NCBI GenBank assembly: GCA_964367095.1 | Contig: CAYIXE010000022.1 | Location: 1-15,243 of the forward strand | Origin: UBA927 sp964367095 | GTDB lineage: Bacteria > Patescibacteriota > Microgenomatia > UBA10105 > UBA927 | DNA: 15,243 bases | Reading direction: 5' to 3' | Shown here: one piece after another, positions 7,936 through 15,243 of the stretch | Layout of the letters: each line of letters starts with the position of its first letter | Position numbering within the stretch: position 1 is the stretch's first letter | The notes under the pieces: generated by a model | What the model saw: the letters and a program-made list of their open reading frames with translations, nothing else | What the model was told of the DNA's origin: nothing | Database searches by the model: none | Translations under genes and position numbers: made by a program

Positions 7936-10240
7936 ACGGTTTAATATACTTGTTATCATAATTTTTTTGATTTTGTGCATAATTCCATTTTTTTGGTTTT
8001 CTCCGAACGAATTAGAGTTGGGTGGGGATAGTAATAGGCTTTTTCTTTACGACCCAGTTTCCTACTTAAAGGTTAATGCATTGTACAGCGTAGAACCAGA
8101 GGGTGTAGGTAAATTGCGACCCGATCACGCAATACTTCCCTTTATGCTGATTCTTGTCGGTATAAATAGCATAGTTCATTCTCCATTTATTCTCATGTGC
8201 ATCCTCAACGCTCTCAAATTATCAGGATCATTTATTTTTATATACCTTATTGTCAAGGAAATGATTAGGCATCTGTCACGGGGAGAAACGACTGTTTATG
8301 CAAATGTAGCAGCTGTCCTTGCTGGGTTATTTTATGCATTGTCTCCAAGTGTGGGCGAAAATATGCGTACAGCACTGCTTACGCATAATCAGGTATTTTT
8401 GAATCCCATGATATTTTATCTTTTGTTACGCTATTTGGTCACACAACAGAGTAAATATATGTGGATATTATTGTTGATCACAGTAGTATTTGCGGCAAAT
8501 TTTTCTTTAATAGCTCCTCCGCCTCCTTTTTCTTTTTATCCGTTAGCGTTTGTATTTCTTTTCTTGTATGTCAGGATTGGCTTAGGGCAAGTTATTCCAT
8601 GGAAAAAGTTATTTATTTGGTTTTTAGTTTTCGTTGGATTACATGTTTTTCATCTGATTCCTGAACTATTGTATATATTTGATCCGGGGAGCTTAGTGAA
8701 TCTTCGGTTATTTAGTGAAACGGTGAATCGTAATGAGGGATTAGAGTATTTTAACGCAATACTTTGGTATGGAAAAGTGATCAGTAATATATTTATTATT
8801 CATGTAGGTCAGCGCATGAGGTGGGTTTCTCTTGCAATCCCTGTTGTCATTATACTCGGATTTATCATGAGTCCTAAACGAAAACAAGCGCTTACCATTA
8901 TTGGCTTATTTTTTCTTATCACATTATTTCTTATGTCTGCAAATATCACTCATCTGGGAGTTTCATTTTATCGAATGCTTATAAGTTTCTCGGCATTCTC
9001 CATGTTTCGTAACTTTTATGGACAGTTTCAATGGGTACACATGTTTTTTTATTCGTTATTACTAGGAATTACGAGTTATTATCTGTTTATACGATTGAAA
9101 ACTAGATATGCAATTGTTGTATTCGTATTATTATGTAGCGCATGTATATACACGGGATGGCCATATCTCACTGGAAGTATATTTACCAAACCAATTTTAA
9201 GTTCCAAAGGCATTACCAGTGTGATACAGATGGATCCTGATTATCAAAAAGCTCTTTCCTTTATCAAAACAATTTCAGATGACGGAAAGATAATAAATTT
9301 TCCGTTCACTGATTTTTCGTATCAGTTGATGCCCGGAATCAATAATGGTGCATATATTGGTCCATCAATGATTTCGTATCTTACAGAGAAGCGAAACTTC
9401 GCGGGATATCAGAATATATATCCATTTTCGGATATATTTTATTCGCTTATAGAGAAGAAAGATTATACAAGCATAAAAAAGTTATTTAGTATATTAAATA
9501 TCCATTATGTGCTCTATATGAAGAGTGCTAAGGCTTATACCGATTATTTTCCAATAATTCCTTTCTCCTTATTACAAAAATCAATTCCAAACCAAGAATC
9601 GCTTAAGGTGCTGGTTGAAAATCTGGTAACAGATAAGGTTTTTGAACAAGGGGAGTATGTCATATATAAAGTTGATGACAGTGTGTACCTTCCTCATTTT
9701 TATATTCCTCAAGCAATTGTCCCTTATGATCAAAAGAATGATGGGTTTGGTACGAACGCGTCATTTTATATATCAAACACAACTAATACTGTCCCGACAG
9801 GATACATGGATCGAAAATTATGCAGCATACTGTTATCGGCGTCAGGTTGCGATCAAGATATCGTCCAAGGCTTAAAAAATAAACCAACGATTCGCTATAC
9901 GCGCATTAATCCGACAAAATATATCGTGCATGTCTCTGGTGCGACGGAGCCATTTATTTTGGTTTTTTCTGATCAATTTCATAGAAGTTGGAACGTGTAC
10001 CCGCAGGCTGTAGAGTATGGTAGTATACAGAAGTCAAAGAGTGTTTCAGAAGCGAAACATTTTATGATAAACGGATATGCGAATGGGTGGTATATGAGTA
10101 GAGATGACATCGTCTCACCAGATGCGTATGAACTTACGATAGAATTGTCTACGCAGCGGATTACAAATATTAGTTTTGCCATATCGTTTTTCATTCTATG
10201 TTTTTTTATACTGTATGGTATGACGCTCTTTAGGCGATAA
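7919..10240 (+). CDS. Giant GT-C-like polytopic membrane protein, paralog B
   Basis: A 773-aa paralog of the preceding protein with the same order of parts: a short basic N-terminus, helix 1, LELGGDSNRLFLYDP (32-46, candidate catalytic D37), roughly a dozen helices to about 420, an outer domain, and one final helix (about 750-768). Shared landmarks are LTHNQVFLNP (154-163), FAANFSLIAP (191-200), FSMFRNFYGQ (360-369), SDDGKIINFPFTD (453-465), INPTKYIVHVSGA (663-675), FHRSWNV (687-693) and INGYANGW (717-724). It differs from paralog A mainly in the outer domain, as expected if the copies handle different acceptors. The start at 7919 lies inside paralog A's last codons (17-base overlap) with only a weak ribosome site, so coupling is likely. 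Function is inferred from architecture only. Confidence 0.75.
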   Translation: MVKKHRRFNILVIIIFLILCIIPFFWFSPNELELGGDSNRLFLYDPVSYLKVNALYSVEPEGVGKLRPDHAILPFMLILVGINSIVHSPFILMCILNALKLSGSFIFIYLIVKEMIRHLSRGETTVYANVAAVLAGLFYALSPSVGENMRTALLTHNQVFLNPMIFYLLLRYLVTQQSKYMWILLLITVVFAANFSLIAPPPPFSFYPLAFVFLFLYVRIGLGQVIPWKKLFIWFLVFVGLHVFHLIPELLYIFDPGSLVNLRLFSETVNRNEGLEYFNAILWYGKVISNIFIIHVGQRMRWVSLAIPVVIILGFIMSPKRKQALTIIGLFFLITLFLMSANITHLGVSFYRMLISFSAFSMFRNFYGQFQWVHMFFYSLLLGITSYYLFIRLKTRYAIVVFVLLCSACIYTGWPYLTGSIFTKPILSSKGITSVIQMDPDYQKALSFIKTISDDGKIINFPFTDFSYQLMPGINNGAYIGPSMISYLTEKRNFAGYQNIYPFSDIFYSLIEKKDYTSIKKLFSILNIHYVLYMKSAKAYTDYFPIIPFSLLQKSIPNQESLKVLVENLVTDKVFEQGEYVIYKVDDSVYLPHFYIPQAIVPYDQKNDGFGTNASFYISNTTNTVPTGYMDRKLCSILLSASGCDQDIVQGLKNKPTIRYTRINPTKYIVHVSGATEPFILVFSDQFHRSWNVYPQAVEYGSIQKSKSVSEAKHFMINGYANGWYMSRDDIVSPDAYELTIELSTQRITNISFAISFFILCFFILYGMTLFRR

Positions 10241-10243
10241 CAT

Positions 10244-10609
10244 ATGAAAAAAAAGTTAATGACTCACACGACTGCACATGAAGCAAAGAAGAGAAACAAC
10301 GGATTACTGATTTCGCTTTTTGTTATCATTTTGATGGTACTTGATGTATTTCTTTTTCCAATAAGTGCTGATGTTCGCATATTTACCATATTAGGAATCT
10401 ATATAGTATTATCTCTTCGGTTTAGACTTTCATCGAGTACGACATTTTCGATCGCTCTTGTGTTATTGATTATTGCCTATACGCAATTTCTCTTTACGGA
10501 TCAGAAGATATTTGATAATCCTAGTCCTGTTCCACCGCTTTGTGAACGTACAGCAGTTTGGGTTTATCTATATATTGTTATCGGTGTCATTCAGAAATGG
10601 AGAGAGTAG
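10244..10609 (+). CDS. Small polytopic membrane protein, copy 1
   Basis: A 121-aa protein of unknown family with three to four hydrophobic helices (about 21-39, 46-59, 65-84 and 101-116) after a basic N-terminus. It is a clear paralog of the protein at 10790: both share FPIS-x-DVR-x-F at residues 38-47 and end with ER-x-AVW ... G ... WRE (E101, R102, W106, W119-E121 here). Conserved charged residues within or next to helices suggest a specific job rather than a mere anchor. It starts three bases after paralog B's stop and ends one base before the mini-gene. The setting between giant GT-C-like proteins suggests an accessory subunit, as small membrane partners are known for some GT-C and lipid-carrier systems, but no function can be assigned. 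Confidence 0.7.
   Translation: MKKKLMTHTTAHEAKKRNNGLLISLFVIILMVLDVFLFPISADVRIFTILGIYIVLSLRFRLSSSTTFSIALVLLIIAYTQFLFTDQKIFDNPSPVPPLCERTAVWVYLYIVIGVIQKWRE
10599..10604 (+). promoter_or_regulatory. Ribosome binding site of the frameshifted mini-gene
   Basis: GGAGAG stands six bases before the GTG at 10611, one of the best Shine-Dalgarno sequences in the window. It lies in the last codons of the small membrane protein before it and is the main reason to accept the GTG as a genuine start. Confidence 0.65.
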
Positions 10610-10610
10610 C

Positions 10611-10797
10611 GTGATAAATTATCTCAAAGAATATTATAGGGTGGGTACAAATCGAAAGCTTTTTCGATCTATAGTTGATGACGTTGAGGCTCAAGAGTCA
10701 AAATTATATTTGGATTGGATGGGGTATTACTGCAGTGTCTTTGATTGTGTTAGGATTTGTATCATTTCGAAAAATTCATTATAAAACGTATGGTTAA
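10611..10797 (+). pseudogene. Small single-pass membrane protein gene with an apparent +1 frameshift
   Basis: From the GTG at 10611 the frame reads a polar N-terminus (VINYLKEYYRVGTNRKLFRS, then IVDDVEAQES) but loses sense after residue 30 and stops at 10782-10784. The next frame over encodes a clear membrane helix, WIGWGITAVSLIVLGFVSF, then a basic tail, and stops at 10795-10797, overlapping the ATG of the next gene (10790) as operon neighbours here do. Removing one A from the run at 10700-10703 joins the halves into a 61-aa protein. Three readings are possible: a sequencing or assembly indel, a real loss-of-function mutation, or programmed frameshifting. An alternative is a separate 39-aa ORF from the ATG at 10678 to 10797, but it lacks a ribosome site. 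Product family not recognised. Confidence 0.6.
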
Positions 10798-11137
10798 AAA
10801 AACGCAGAACATTCTTGTTATTTTTGCGAAGTGGATTCACGGTAATCAGCCGACTTTTTTGGCATTCGTCTCCATACTTGTTATAGCAGAAGTATTTGCT
10901 TTTCCGATTTCAAAAGATGTGCGGTTGTTTGGTGGGCTATTTCTCTATTGGTATCTTTCTTATATAGGAAAGCTCACGAGTGTTCGTACGTTTCAATTAT
11001 GTATTATTTTATTGACCGGTATGACCATTGCATATTTAACCAGCGGGGCAACAGCAGCTACTGAGCGTTTGGCTGTTTGGTTTGTGATATTTTTTGCTTT
11101 TGGGATATTTACGCAGTGGCGGGAGATAACCGCATGA
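10790..11137 (+). CDS. Small polytopic membrane protein, copy 2
   Basis: A 115-aa paralog of the protein at 10244. The motif FPISKDVRLF sits at exactly the same residue numbers (38-47), and the C-terminal end ERLAVW ... G ... WRE (E92, R93, W97, W110-E112) is kept, while the loop before it is shorter. Three to four hydrophobic helices are visible. The ATG at 10790 is preferred to an in-frame TTG at 10757 because it aligns with copy 1 and overlaps the end of the mini-gene's second frame; there is no clear Shine-Dalgarno, so it probably relies on coupling. This matters because the mini-gene's frameshift moves its stop from 10797 to 10784, which could weaken that coupling. Its own stop overlaps the next start (ATGA), tying it to the largest membrane protein. 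Confidence 0.7.
   Translation: MVKKTQNILVIFAKWIHGNQPTFLAFVSILVIAEVFAFPISKDVRLFGGLFLYWYLSYIGKLTSVRTFQLCIILLTGMTIAYLTSGATAATERLAVWFVIFFAFGIFTQWREITA
11121..11125 (+). promoter_or_regulatory. Ribosome binding site fixing the start of paralog C
   Basis: GGGAG lies eight bases before the ATG at 11134, within the last codons of small membrane protein copy 2. It supports 11134 as the start rather than the in-frame upstream codon at 11077, which would add 19 residues from inside the preceding gene. Confidence 0.7.
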
Positions 11138-14100
11138 AAGGTAAGCTTCTTCCTGCGGTCATTACATTTATTCTCTTTATCGTTCCTTTTTTTTGGTTGA
11201 AGCCCGGATTTATGGATTTAGGGGGAGATAGCAGTAGATTATATTTCTATGATCCGCTCCGATATCTTCTCAATTATTCTTTATTTGCAGTCTCCCCCTC
11301 TGGTGTAGGCTCGGAGAATATCGGCTTTATGACGATACCATTTGTGACTCTATTGGCGGTAGCAAAGCGGATACTTGTTTCATCGACGGTGCTTATAAGT
11401 GCATTTCATGGTTTTAGTTTAGCAACGAGTTTTTTGTTTGTATATTTATCGATTGTTCAGCTTTTGCATACTTCCATGAAAAGCGAACGATTAAAAGAAT
11501 TATCAGCATTGGCAGGTGGGTTGCTTTATGTTTTCTCGCCTATTTCAATATTTGGTTGGGATAAGGTACTTATAACCCATAACCATGTATTCCTTAATCC
11601 TGTCATGTTTTATTTGATGTTGCGATACGTGGTGACTGATCGGTTTTATTATCTTTTTTGGGCACTTTTGGTGACTTTTGTATTTTCTGCCAATTTTAGC
11701 TTTGCAGCTGCGCCGGTTTTCTTTGCATTTTATCCAATTTCTCTTGTGTTGTTACTGGTGTATAAACGATGGATATTAAATCAATCTGTTCATTGGAAAC
11801 AGCTTGGTGTGGCGTGTATTGTGTTTATACTTCTTCAGGCATTTCATATCGTACCGCAAATTGCGAGTATGGTAACTCCGGGAAGTGTATTGTATACATC
11901 AATATTCTCTGCAGAAGGAAAATTTGATCGTGGACTCGGGTACTTCTCTGCCATAGCGCCAAGTATAAAAGCGTCGATTAATATACTGCTAGTGCCGCAG
12001 ATGCAAGAAGTTTCTAAACTTTTATTATTTATGGTCTTTGTGCCGTTTACGGTGATAGTGGGTTTACTATTAGCCGTAAGGGAACAGAAAAAATATACAC
12101 AAACACTCATTATATTTTGCGTGAGTTTTTTGATTATATTCTTTTTTGCTACCGCAAATATCTCTGATGCGGGATTGTCCTTTTACAAAAAACTGTTTAT
12201 ACTTCCCGGATTTTCTATCTTCCGTAACTTCTACGGGCAGTGGGCTTCTGCGTATTTATTTTATTATGCGATTATTTTTGGTATCGCGCTGTTTTATGTA
12301 CTACGCGCGTATCCAAAAGTGAAGATATGGTTAGGAATATTTGTTTCCTTACTCCTTATCAATGCGTGGCCATTTATCAACGGATCGTTAACCAATCCTA
12401 TTTTATGGCAATCCACAAATAGTCGAATTGCTATGAATATGGACCCCGCCTTTGTACAGGCTCTTGAATATATCAGGCAACTACCGACTGATGGAAAGGT
12501 AATAACACTTCCATTGACCGATCCTGGATATCAGATCGTGGCAGGGAAGGACGCGGGAGCGTACCAGGGACCGTCGATGATTTCGTATTTGGCGGGGAAG
12601 CAGGATTTTGCGGGTACTGCCGAGTTTGGAAGATATCGAGAGATCCTGCTTGATGCGTCTGCCAATAAAGATTTTACCATGATAAAGAGCATTCTGGGAG
12701 TGCTAAATATAAGATACATATTTTATAATAGCGACCCACAAGTGTATGACGCCTTTCCCGCGTTTCCCTACGATGACGCGCGAAAATTTTTCCCTAAGCG
12801 TCAAAAGGAGTATAAGCAGTTTGTAGAGTCGCTTTCTTTACGATTAGTAGCGTCGTTTGATAATCGACTATATATTTATGAGTTGCCTACTGAGAGTGTC
12901 ACTCCTCGAATTTATATTTCGAACAACACGATTGTACTTTCGCGTGCAGTTGAAGATATGTCAGTGCCGCTTTCGTTACTAAACGGCGAGGGCGCAGCGT
13001 CTGTGTTTTTTGATGGACCCCAAACGCCATCATCCGCATCGGCGTTTTGGTATCCGGCCGAACCACAAAGTACTCTTCTTCGTATGATAAAGAATCCGAA
13101 TCCGCCTAGGATCATGCATCACGCGTTTGCCACGCAGCCGCCCTCGTCGTTTTTGTATCCGTTGGTCATGCTGAAAGAGAATCTTCTTTTATACAAACGC
13201 GGCGATTACGATTATCGCTATCTTTCTGACCAGCGGCTATTTTTATCCGCCAAGCGCATCTTTGAGCTGGAACAGTGGGGCAGGTCTCTGCCGGTGCTGG
13301 AGACTTTGCGCACGCTTGAGGATATGAAAAATGCCTACAAAGAACCGGGATTGTCGCCTGATCGTCCCAAGCTTTGGAGCATACCCGCTTGGCGCCGGGT
13401 GAATAGTTGGGAGGCGACATTTGCACGCTATTATAGATATTTTGACGATAATATTAAAACGATTGATGCCATAGATCAGTCTCTCCAATGGAAGACGGAA
13501 CAAAGATTTCTACTGTCTGAATATTTGCGTCAGCACTATCGGCGTGTAACATTGCTGATACGGCAGCGCGATCCCGTAAACGCACACAGAGACTATCTTG
13601 AAAAGATGACGGATATGATGTTTGGAGACCTTCTTGACAGGACTCGTGCGAATCTTTCTGATTTGACTATACCGTATAGTGTGTCTTTATCAAAGACTGA
13701 CGTAGGATTATATGATCTGTATATGGATAAGAATACATATAATGCGCATGATCGACTTTCTGTGGCTATCAAAGATGCGCGTTTTCAAGCTCCTGTGAAT
13801 TCAAAAGAAAGATGGGTAAAATTGGGAATCGCTAGTCACGTAGAAAATAATTCTTTGGATCAGGCGAGTATTTCTTTGATGGAACAACAAAACATGTTAA
13901 CGAACAATTCGAGGATGACGCTAGAATCAGAACTCTCATCCACGGATTCAGCGAGTTTTGCGATAGACGCGCGGTATATTAAGGGTGCAAAAGGATTGGT
14001 GTGGAAAATTGATGATTGGCAGCCGCAAAGCTATTATCTTTTGACATTTGCGTATCAAACGAGCAGAGAACCGTTTGTCGTTCGAACGTTAGAAAGCGAA

Positions 14101-14757
14101 ATCCTTCGACCCGCTTCGCCCCAGAACGCTCAGCGAGGCGAGCAAGCTCAGGACGGAAAAGTTGATAGTACAAATACGATCGTTGAGGATATGTTGAAAT
14201 CTCCTACATGGGCGCAGTATCAAGCTGTGGTTCGGACAAATAAGTACGTCAACACTGGATTTGTACAGATATCTCCGTTCACTGATCAATTATCTCTTTC
14301 GCGCATAGAGCTCAAAAATGTGTCGCTTGTTCATATACCGCATCCTCTCATGATGCTTTTGAAAAACAACGACAAGAAAATTGAATCGCAACCGACTGTA
14401 TCGTTCATTCAAGTGAATCCAACGAAGTATAAAATTCATGTTTCTGGTGCGGATCAACCGTACGTGTTAGCACTGAATGAAGCGTTTAATTCTCGATGGC
14501 GTGTTTCTCTGACAAGTCCGACACCGAATGGTCGCAGTAAAAGTATTGCAATGATGCGTCATTTTCAAGTCAATGGGTATGCCAACGCGTGGTATATTAT
14601 GCCAGAAGACACTGATGGACAGAATGAATATGAATTGGAGTTGTACATGGGTACGCAATCATATTTCTATATTGGCGCAAGCATAAGTATTATTACATTA
14701 ATCGGTTTACTATCGTATGGAATGTGGAGATATATAAAAAAATGGGGTCGCGTATGA
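11134..14757 (+). CDS. Giant GT-C-like membrane protein with large outer insertion, paralog C
   Basis: At 1207 aa this is the largest paralog. Residues 1-590 follow paralogs A and B: helix 1, MDLGGDSSRLYFYDP (27-41, candidate catalytic D32), LITHNHVFLNP (147-157), FSANFSFAAAP (184-194), PGFSIFRNFYGQ (358-369), TDGKVITLPLTD (452-463) and GPSMISYLAGK (479-489). The common C-terminal module returns at VNPTKYKIHVSGA (1094-1106), with FNSRWRV (1118-1124) and VNGYANAW (1146-1153), then a last helix (about 1177-1196). Between them, roughly 600-1085, is an extra ~480-residue block: a DUF5667-like helical segment (671-735), further charged helices to about 845, and a beta-rich part resembling carbohydrate-binding sandwiches. 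Start set by GGGAG and the ATGA overlap; the stop also overlaps the next start. A multi-domain extracytoplasmic sugar-transfer or glycan-binding role is inferred. Confidence 0.78.
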   Translation: MKGKLLPAVITFILFIVPFFWLKPGFMDLGGDSSRLYFYDPLRYLLNYSLFAVSPSGVGSENIGFMTIPFVTLLAVAKRILVSSTVLISAFHGFSLATSFLFVYLSIVQLLHTSMKSERLKELSALAGGLLYVFSPISIFGWDKVLITHNHVFLNPVMFYLMLRYVVTDRFYYLFWALLVTFVFSANFSFAAAPVFFAFYPISLVLLLVYKRWILNQSVHWKQLGVACIVFILLQAFHIVPQIASMVTPGSVLYTSIFSAEGKFDRGLGYFSAIAPSIKASINILLVPQMQEVSKLLLFMVFVPFTVIVGLLLAVREQKKYTQTLIIFCVSFLIIFFFATANISDAGLSFYKKLFILPGFSIFRNFYGQWASAYLFYYAIIFGIALFYVLRAYPKVKIWLGIFVSLLLINAWPFINGSLTNPILWQSTNSRIAMNMDPAFVQALEYIRQLPTDGKVITLPLTDPGYQIVAGKDAGAYQGPSMISYLAGKQDFAGTAEFGRYREILLDASANKDFTMIKSILGVLNIRYIFYNSDPQVYDAFPAFPYDDARKFFPKRQKEYKQFVESLSLRLVASFDNRLYIYELPTESVTPRIYISNNTIVLSRAVEDMSVPLSLLNGEGAASVFFDGPQTPSSASAFWYPAEPQSTLLRMIKNPNPPRIMHHAFATQPPSSFLYPLVMLKENLLLYKRGDYDYRYLSDQRLFLSAKRIFELEQWGRSLPVLETLRTLEDMKNAYKEPGLSPDRPKLWSIPAWRRVNSWEATFARYYRYFDDNIKTIDAIDQSLQWKTEQRFLLSEYLRQHYRRVTLLIRQRDPVNAHRDYLEKMTDMMFGDLLDRTRANLSDLTIPYSVSLSKTDVGLYDLYMDKNTYNAHDRLSVAIKDARFQAPVNSKERWVKLGIASHVENNSLDQASISLMEQQNMLTNNSRMTLESELSSTDSASFAIDARYIKGAKGLVWKIDDWQPQSYYLLTFAYQTSREPFVVRTLESEILRPASPQNAQRGEQAQDGKVDSTNTIVEDMLKSPTWAQYQAVVRTNKYVNTGFVQISPFTDQLSLSRIELKNVSLVHIPHPLMMLLKNNDKKIESQPTVSFIQVNPTKYKIHVSGADQPYVLALNEAFNSRWRVSLTSPTPNGRSKSIAMMRHFQVNGYANAWYIMPEDTDGQNEYELELYMGTQSYFYIGASISIITLIGLLSYGMWRYIKKWGRV
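13144..13338 (+). other. DUF5667-like helical block embedded in paralog C
   Basis: Residues 671-735 of paralog C (SSFLYPLVMLKENLLLYKRG, then DYDYRYLSDQRLFLSAKRIF and GRSLPVLETL) line up by eye with residues 44-108 of the secreted protein at 50-583: FYKVKVLRNKILYK, a charged stretch, MADKTLYAAKLL, and KGNLPLAKDT. The Y-x-hydrophobic-x-x-LK opening, the D-x-x-hydrophobic-x-A spacing and the following LP helix agree. Paralogs A and B lack this block. The similarity is weak and judged without alignment software. Confidence 0.45.
14101..14160 (+). repeat. GC-rich, repeat-like in-frame linker in paralog C
   Basis: Thirty-seven of 60 bases are G or C, well above the surroundings. The stretch has two GCTCAG copies (14128-14133 and 14145-14150) and pieces such as CCTTCGAC and AAGCTCAGGACG that recall a palindromic CTTCGAC/GCTCAGGAC repeat family often found dispersed in bacterial genomes. 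It encodes a polar linker (PASPQNAQRGEQAQDG) between beta-rich segments of the protein. It could be an old repeat captured in frame, or simply a linker. Confidence 0.35.
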
Positions 14758-15243
14758 ATAGAAAAGTTGTGCTTGTTGGATTCGCGGCTTTTATGATTGT
14801 CATTTTTATATATCGACCATGGTTTACGGGTAGTGAAATTATTGGTGGTGATTGGCCATATCTATTTCCTGAAATGGTAAACACGATGTCGCGCGTGCCA
14901 TCCTCATGGCAGGCTGGATACGGGGGAGGATTGGGAGGATTATCCCCAGCATATTTTTTGAGCATTTATAACTTTTTCTCCGCTTGGGTCTCTGTCGCTA
15001 CTGATGTATCGTGGCTAGTGGTTTATAAGCTATTTTGGTTTATAGCACCAGTTGTTCTTTTGGCTACGGGTGGTTCTATACTCCTCTCCGTTGTACTTCC
15101 ATCATCTGTATTTTGGATGCGTGCGATGGCGTCACTTATTTTGGCGACAAACACCTATGTGATTATGGTAACCGGTGGTGGGCAAATTGGAGTGTTTTAT
15201 GCGGTATCGGTTTTCCCATGGGTGCTCCTCTCTTTCTTTCGAT
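14754..15243 (+). CDS. Large polytopic membrane protein, N-terminal part (cut by window edge)
   Basis: An open frame of 163 codons running off the right edge. It starts at an ATG overlapping the paralog C stop (ATGA). Helix 1 (about 4-20) is followed by GSEIIGGDWPYLFPE (26-40), which keeps the GGD of the A-C proteins at the same place but lacks their S-[NS]-RL-x-x-YDP continuation. A glycine-rich loop (GYGGGLGGLSPAYF, about 54-67) and several more helices follow (about 82-108 and 119-137). It therefore belongs to a related but distinct branch of large GT-C-like membrane proteins; the loop after the GGD motif is typical of big multi-pass envelope proteins annotated as YfhO-like or arabinofuranosyltransferase-like. 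Full length and C-terminal domain cannot be judged here. Confidence 0.75.
   Translation, partial: MNRKVVLVGFAAFMIVIFIYRPWFTGSEIIGGDWPYLFPEMVNTMSRVPSSWQAGYGGGLGGLSPAYFLSIYNFFSAWVSVATDVSWLVVYKLFWFIAPVVLLATGGSILLSVVLPSSVFWMRAMASLILATNTYVIMVTGGGQIGVFYAVSVFPWVLLSFFR

Noticed and set aside
10473..10610. Upstream extension of the mini-gene frame into small membrane protein copy 1
   Set aside because: That part is an out-of-frame reading of the conserved copy 1 protein; the GTG at 10611 with its ribosome site is the credible start.
13166..13503. Minus-strand open frames within the GC-richer part of paralog C
   Set aside because: No recognisable domains or ribosome sites; they are explained by the base composition of the opposite-strand gene.
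13021..13620. Higher G+C as a sign that the paralog C insertion came by horizontal transfer
   Set aside because: One sampled line has 36 of 60 G/C against 10 of 60 in a membrane-helix region of paralog A, but the soluble part of paralog A (7501-7560) has 28 of 60, so most of the difference follows from amino-acid content.

Overview
The window looks like part of an envelope-glycan locus from a low-GC bacterium with tightly packed genes, most likely a member of the Candidate Phyla Radiation (Patescibacteria/Parcubacteria type). The pointers are a secreted DUF5667-type protein, several genes without a recognisable Shine-Dalgarno, ATGA start/stop overlaps, and a run of very large membrane proteins of the kind common in those genomes. 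The taxonomic call is inference; there is no rRNA or other marker gene here.

Layout. (1) Bases 16-46 form a hairpin, possibly the end of a mobile element lying to the left. (2) A plus-strand operon (50-3670) encodes a secreted DUF5667-like protein, a GT4-type glycosyltransferase, a SAM methyltransferase and an RmlD-like sugar-nucleotide reductase; the last three are joined by ATGA overlaps. (3) A minus-strand operon (5602-3649) encodes a GT4 and then a GT2 glycosyltransferase, and its tail overlaps the tail of the first operon by 22 bp. (4) A compact divergent promoter region lies at 5603-5649. (5) A plus-strand operon (5650 to the right edge) encodes three paralogous giant membrane proteins (761, 773 and 1207 aa), two paralogous ~120-aa membrane proteins, one tiny single-pass gene that appears frameshifted, and the start of a fourth large membrane protein cut by the window edge.

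How it may fit together. The cytoplasmic glycosyltransferases, the RmlD-like reductase and the methyltransferase would make and decorate a lipid- or protein-linked glycan inside the cell. The giant proteins have a GT-C-like plan: many membrane helices, an acidic motif (GGDS) just after the first helix, and a C-terminal extracytoplasmic beta-rich domain. They are therefore candidates for enzymes acting on lipid-linked sugars on the outer face of the membrane. No flippase, polymerase or ligase is visible, so the pathway is incomplete within the window. The most notable features are the tandem GGDS/NGYANGW paralogs with their small membrane partners, a DUF5667-like helical block embedded in the largest paralog, a G8 tract inside the candidate catalytic motif of the first paralog, and the frameshifted mini-gene. 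No tRNA, rRNA, CRISPR array or complete transposon was seen, and no gene-free stretch exceeds 50 bases.
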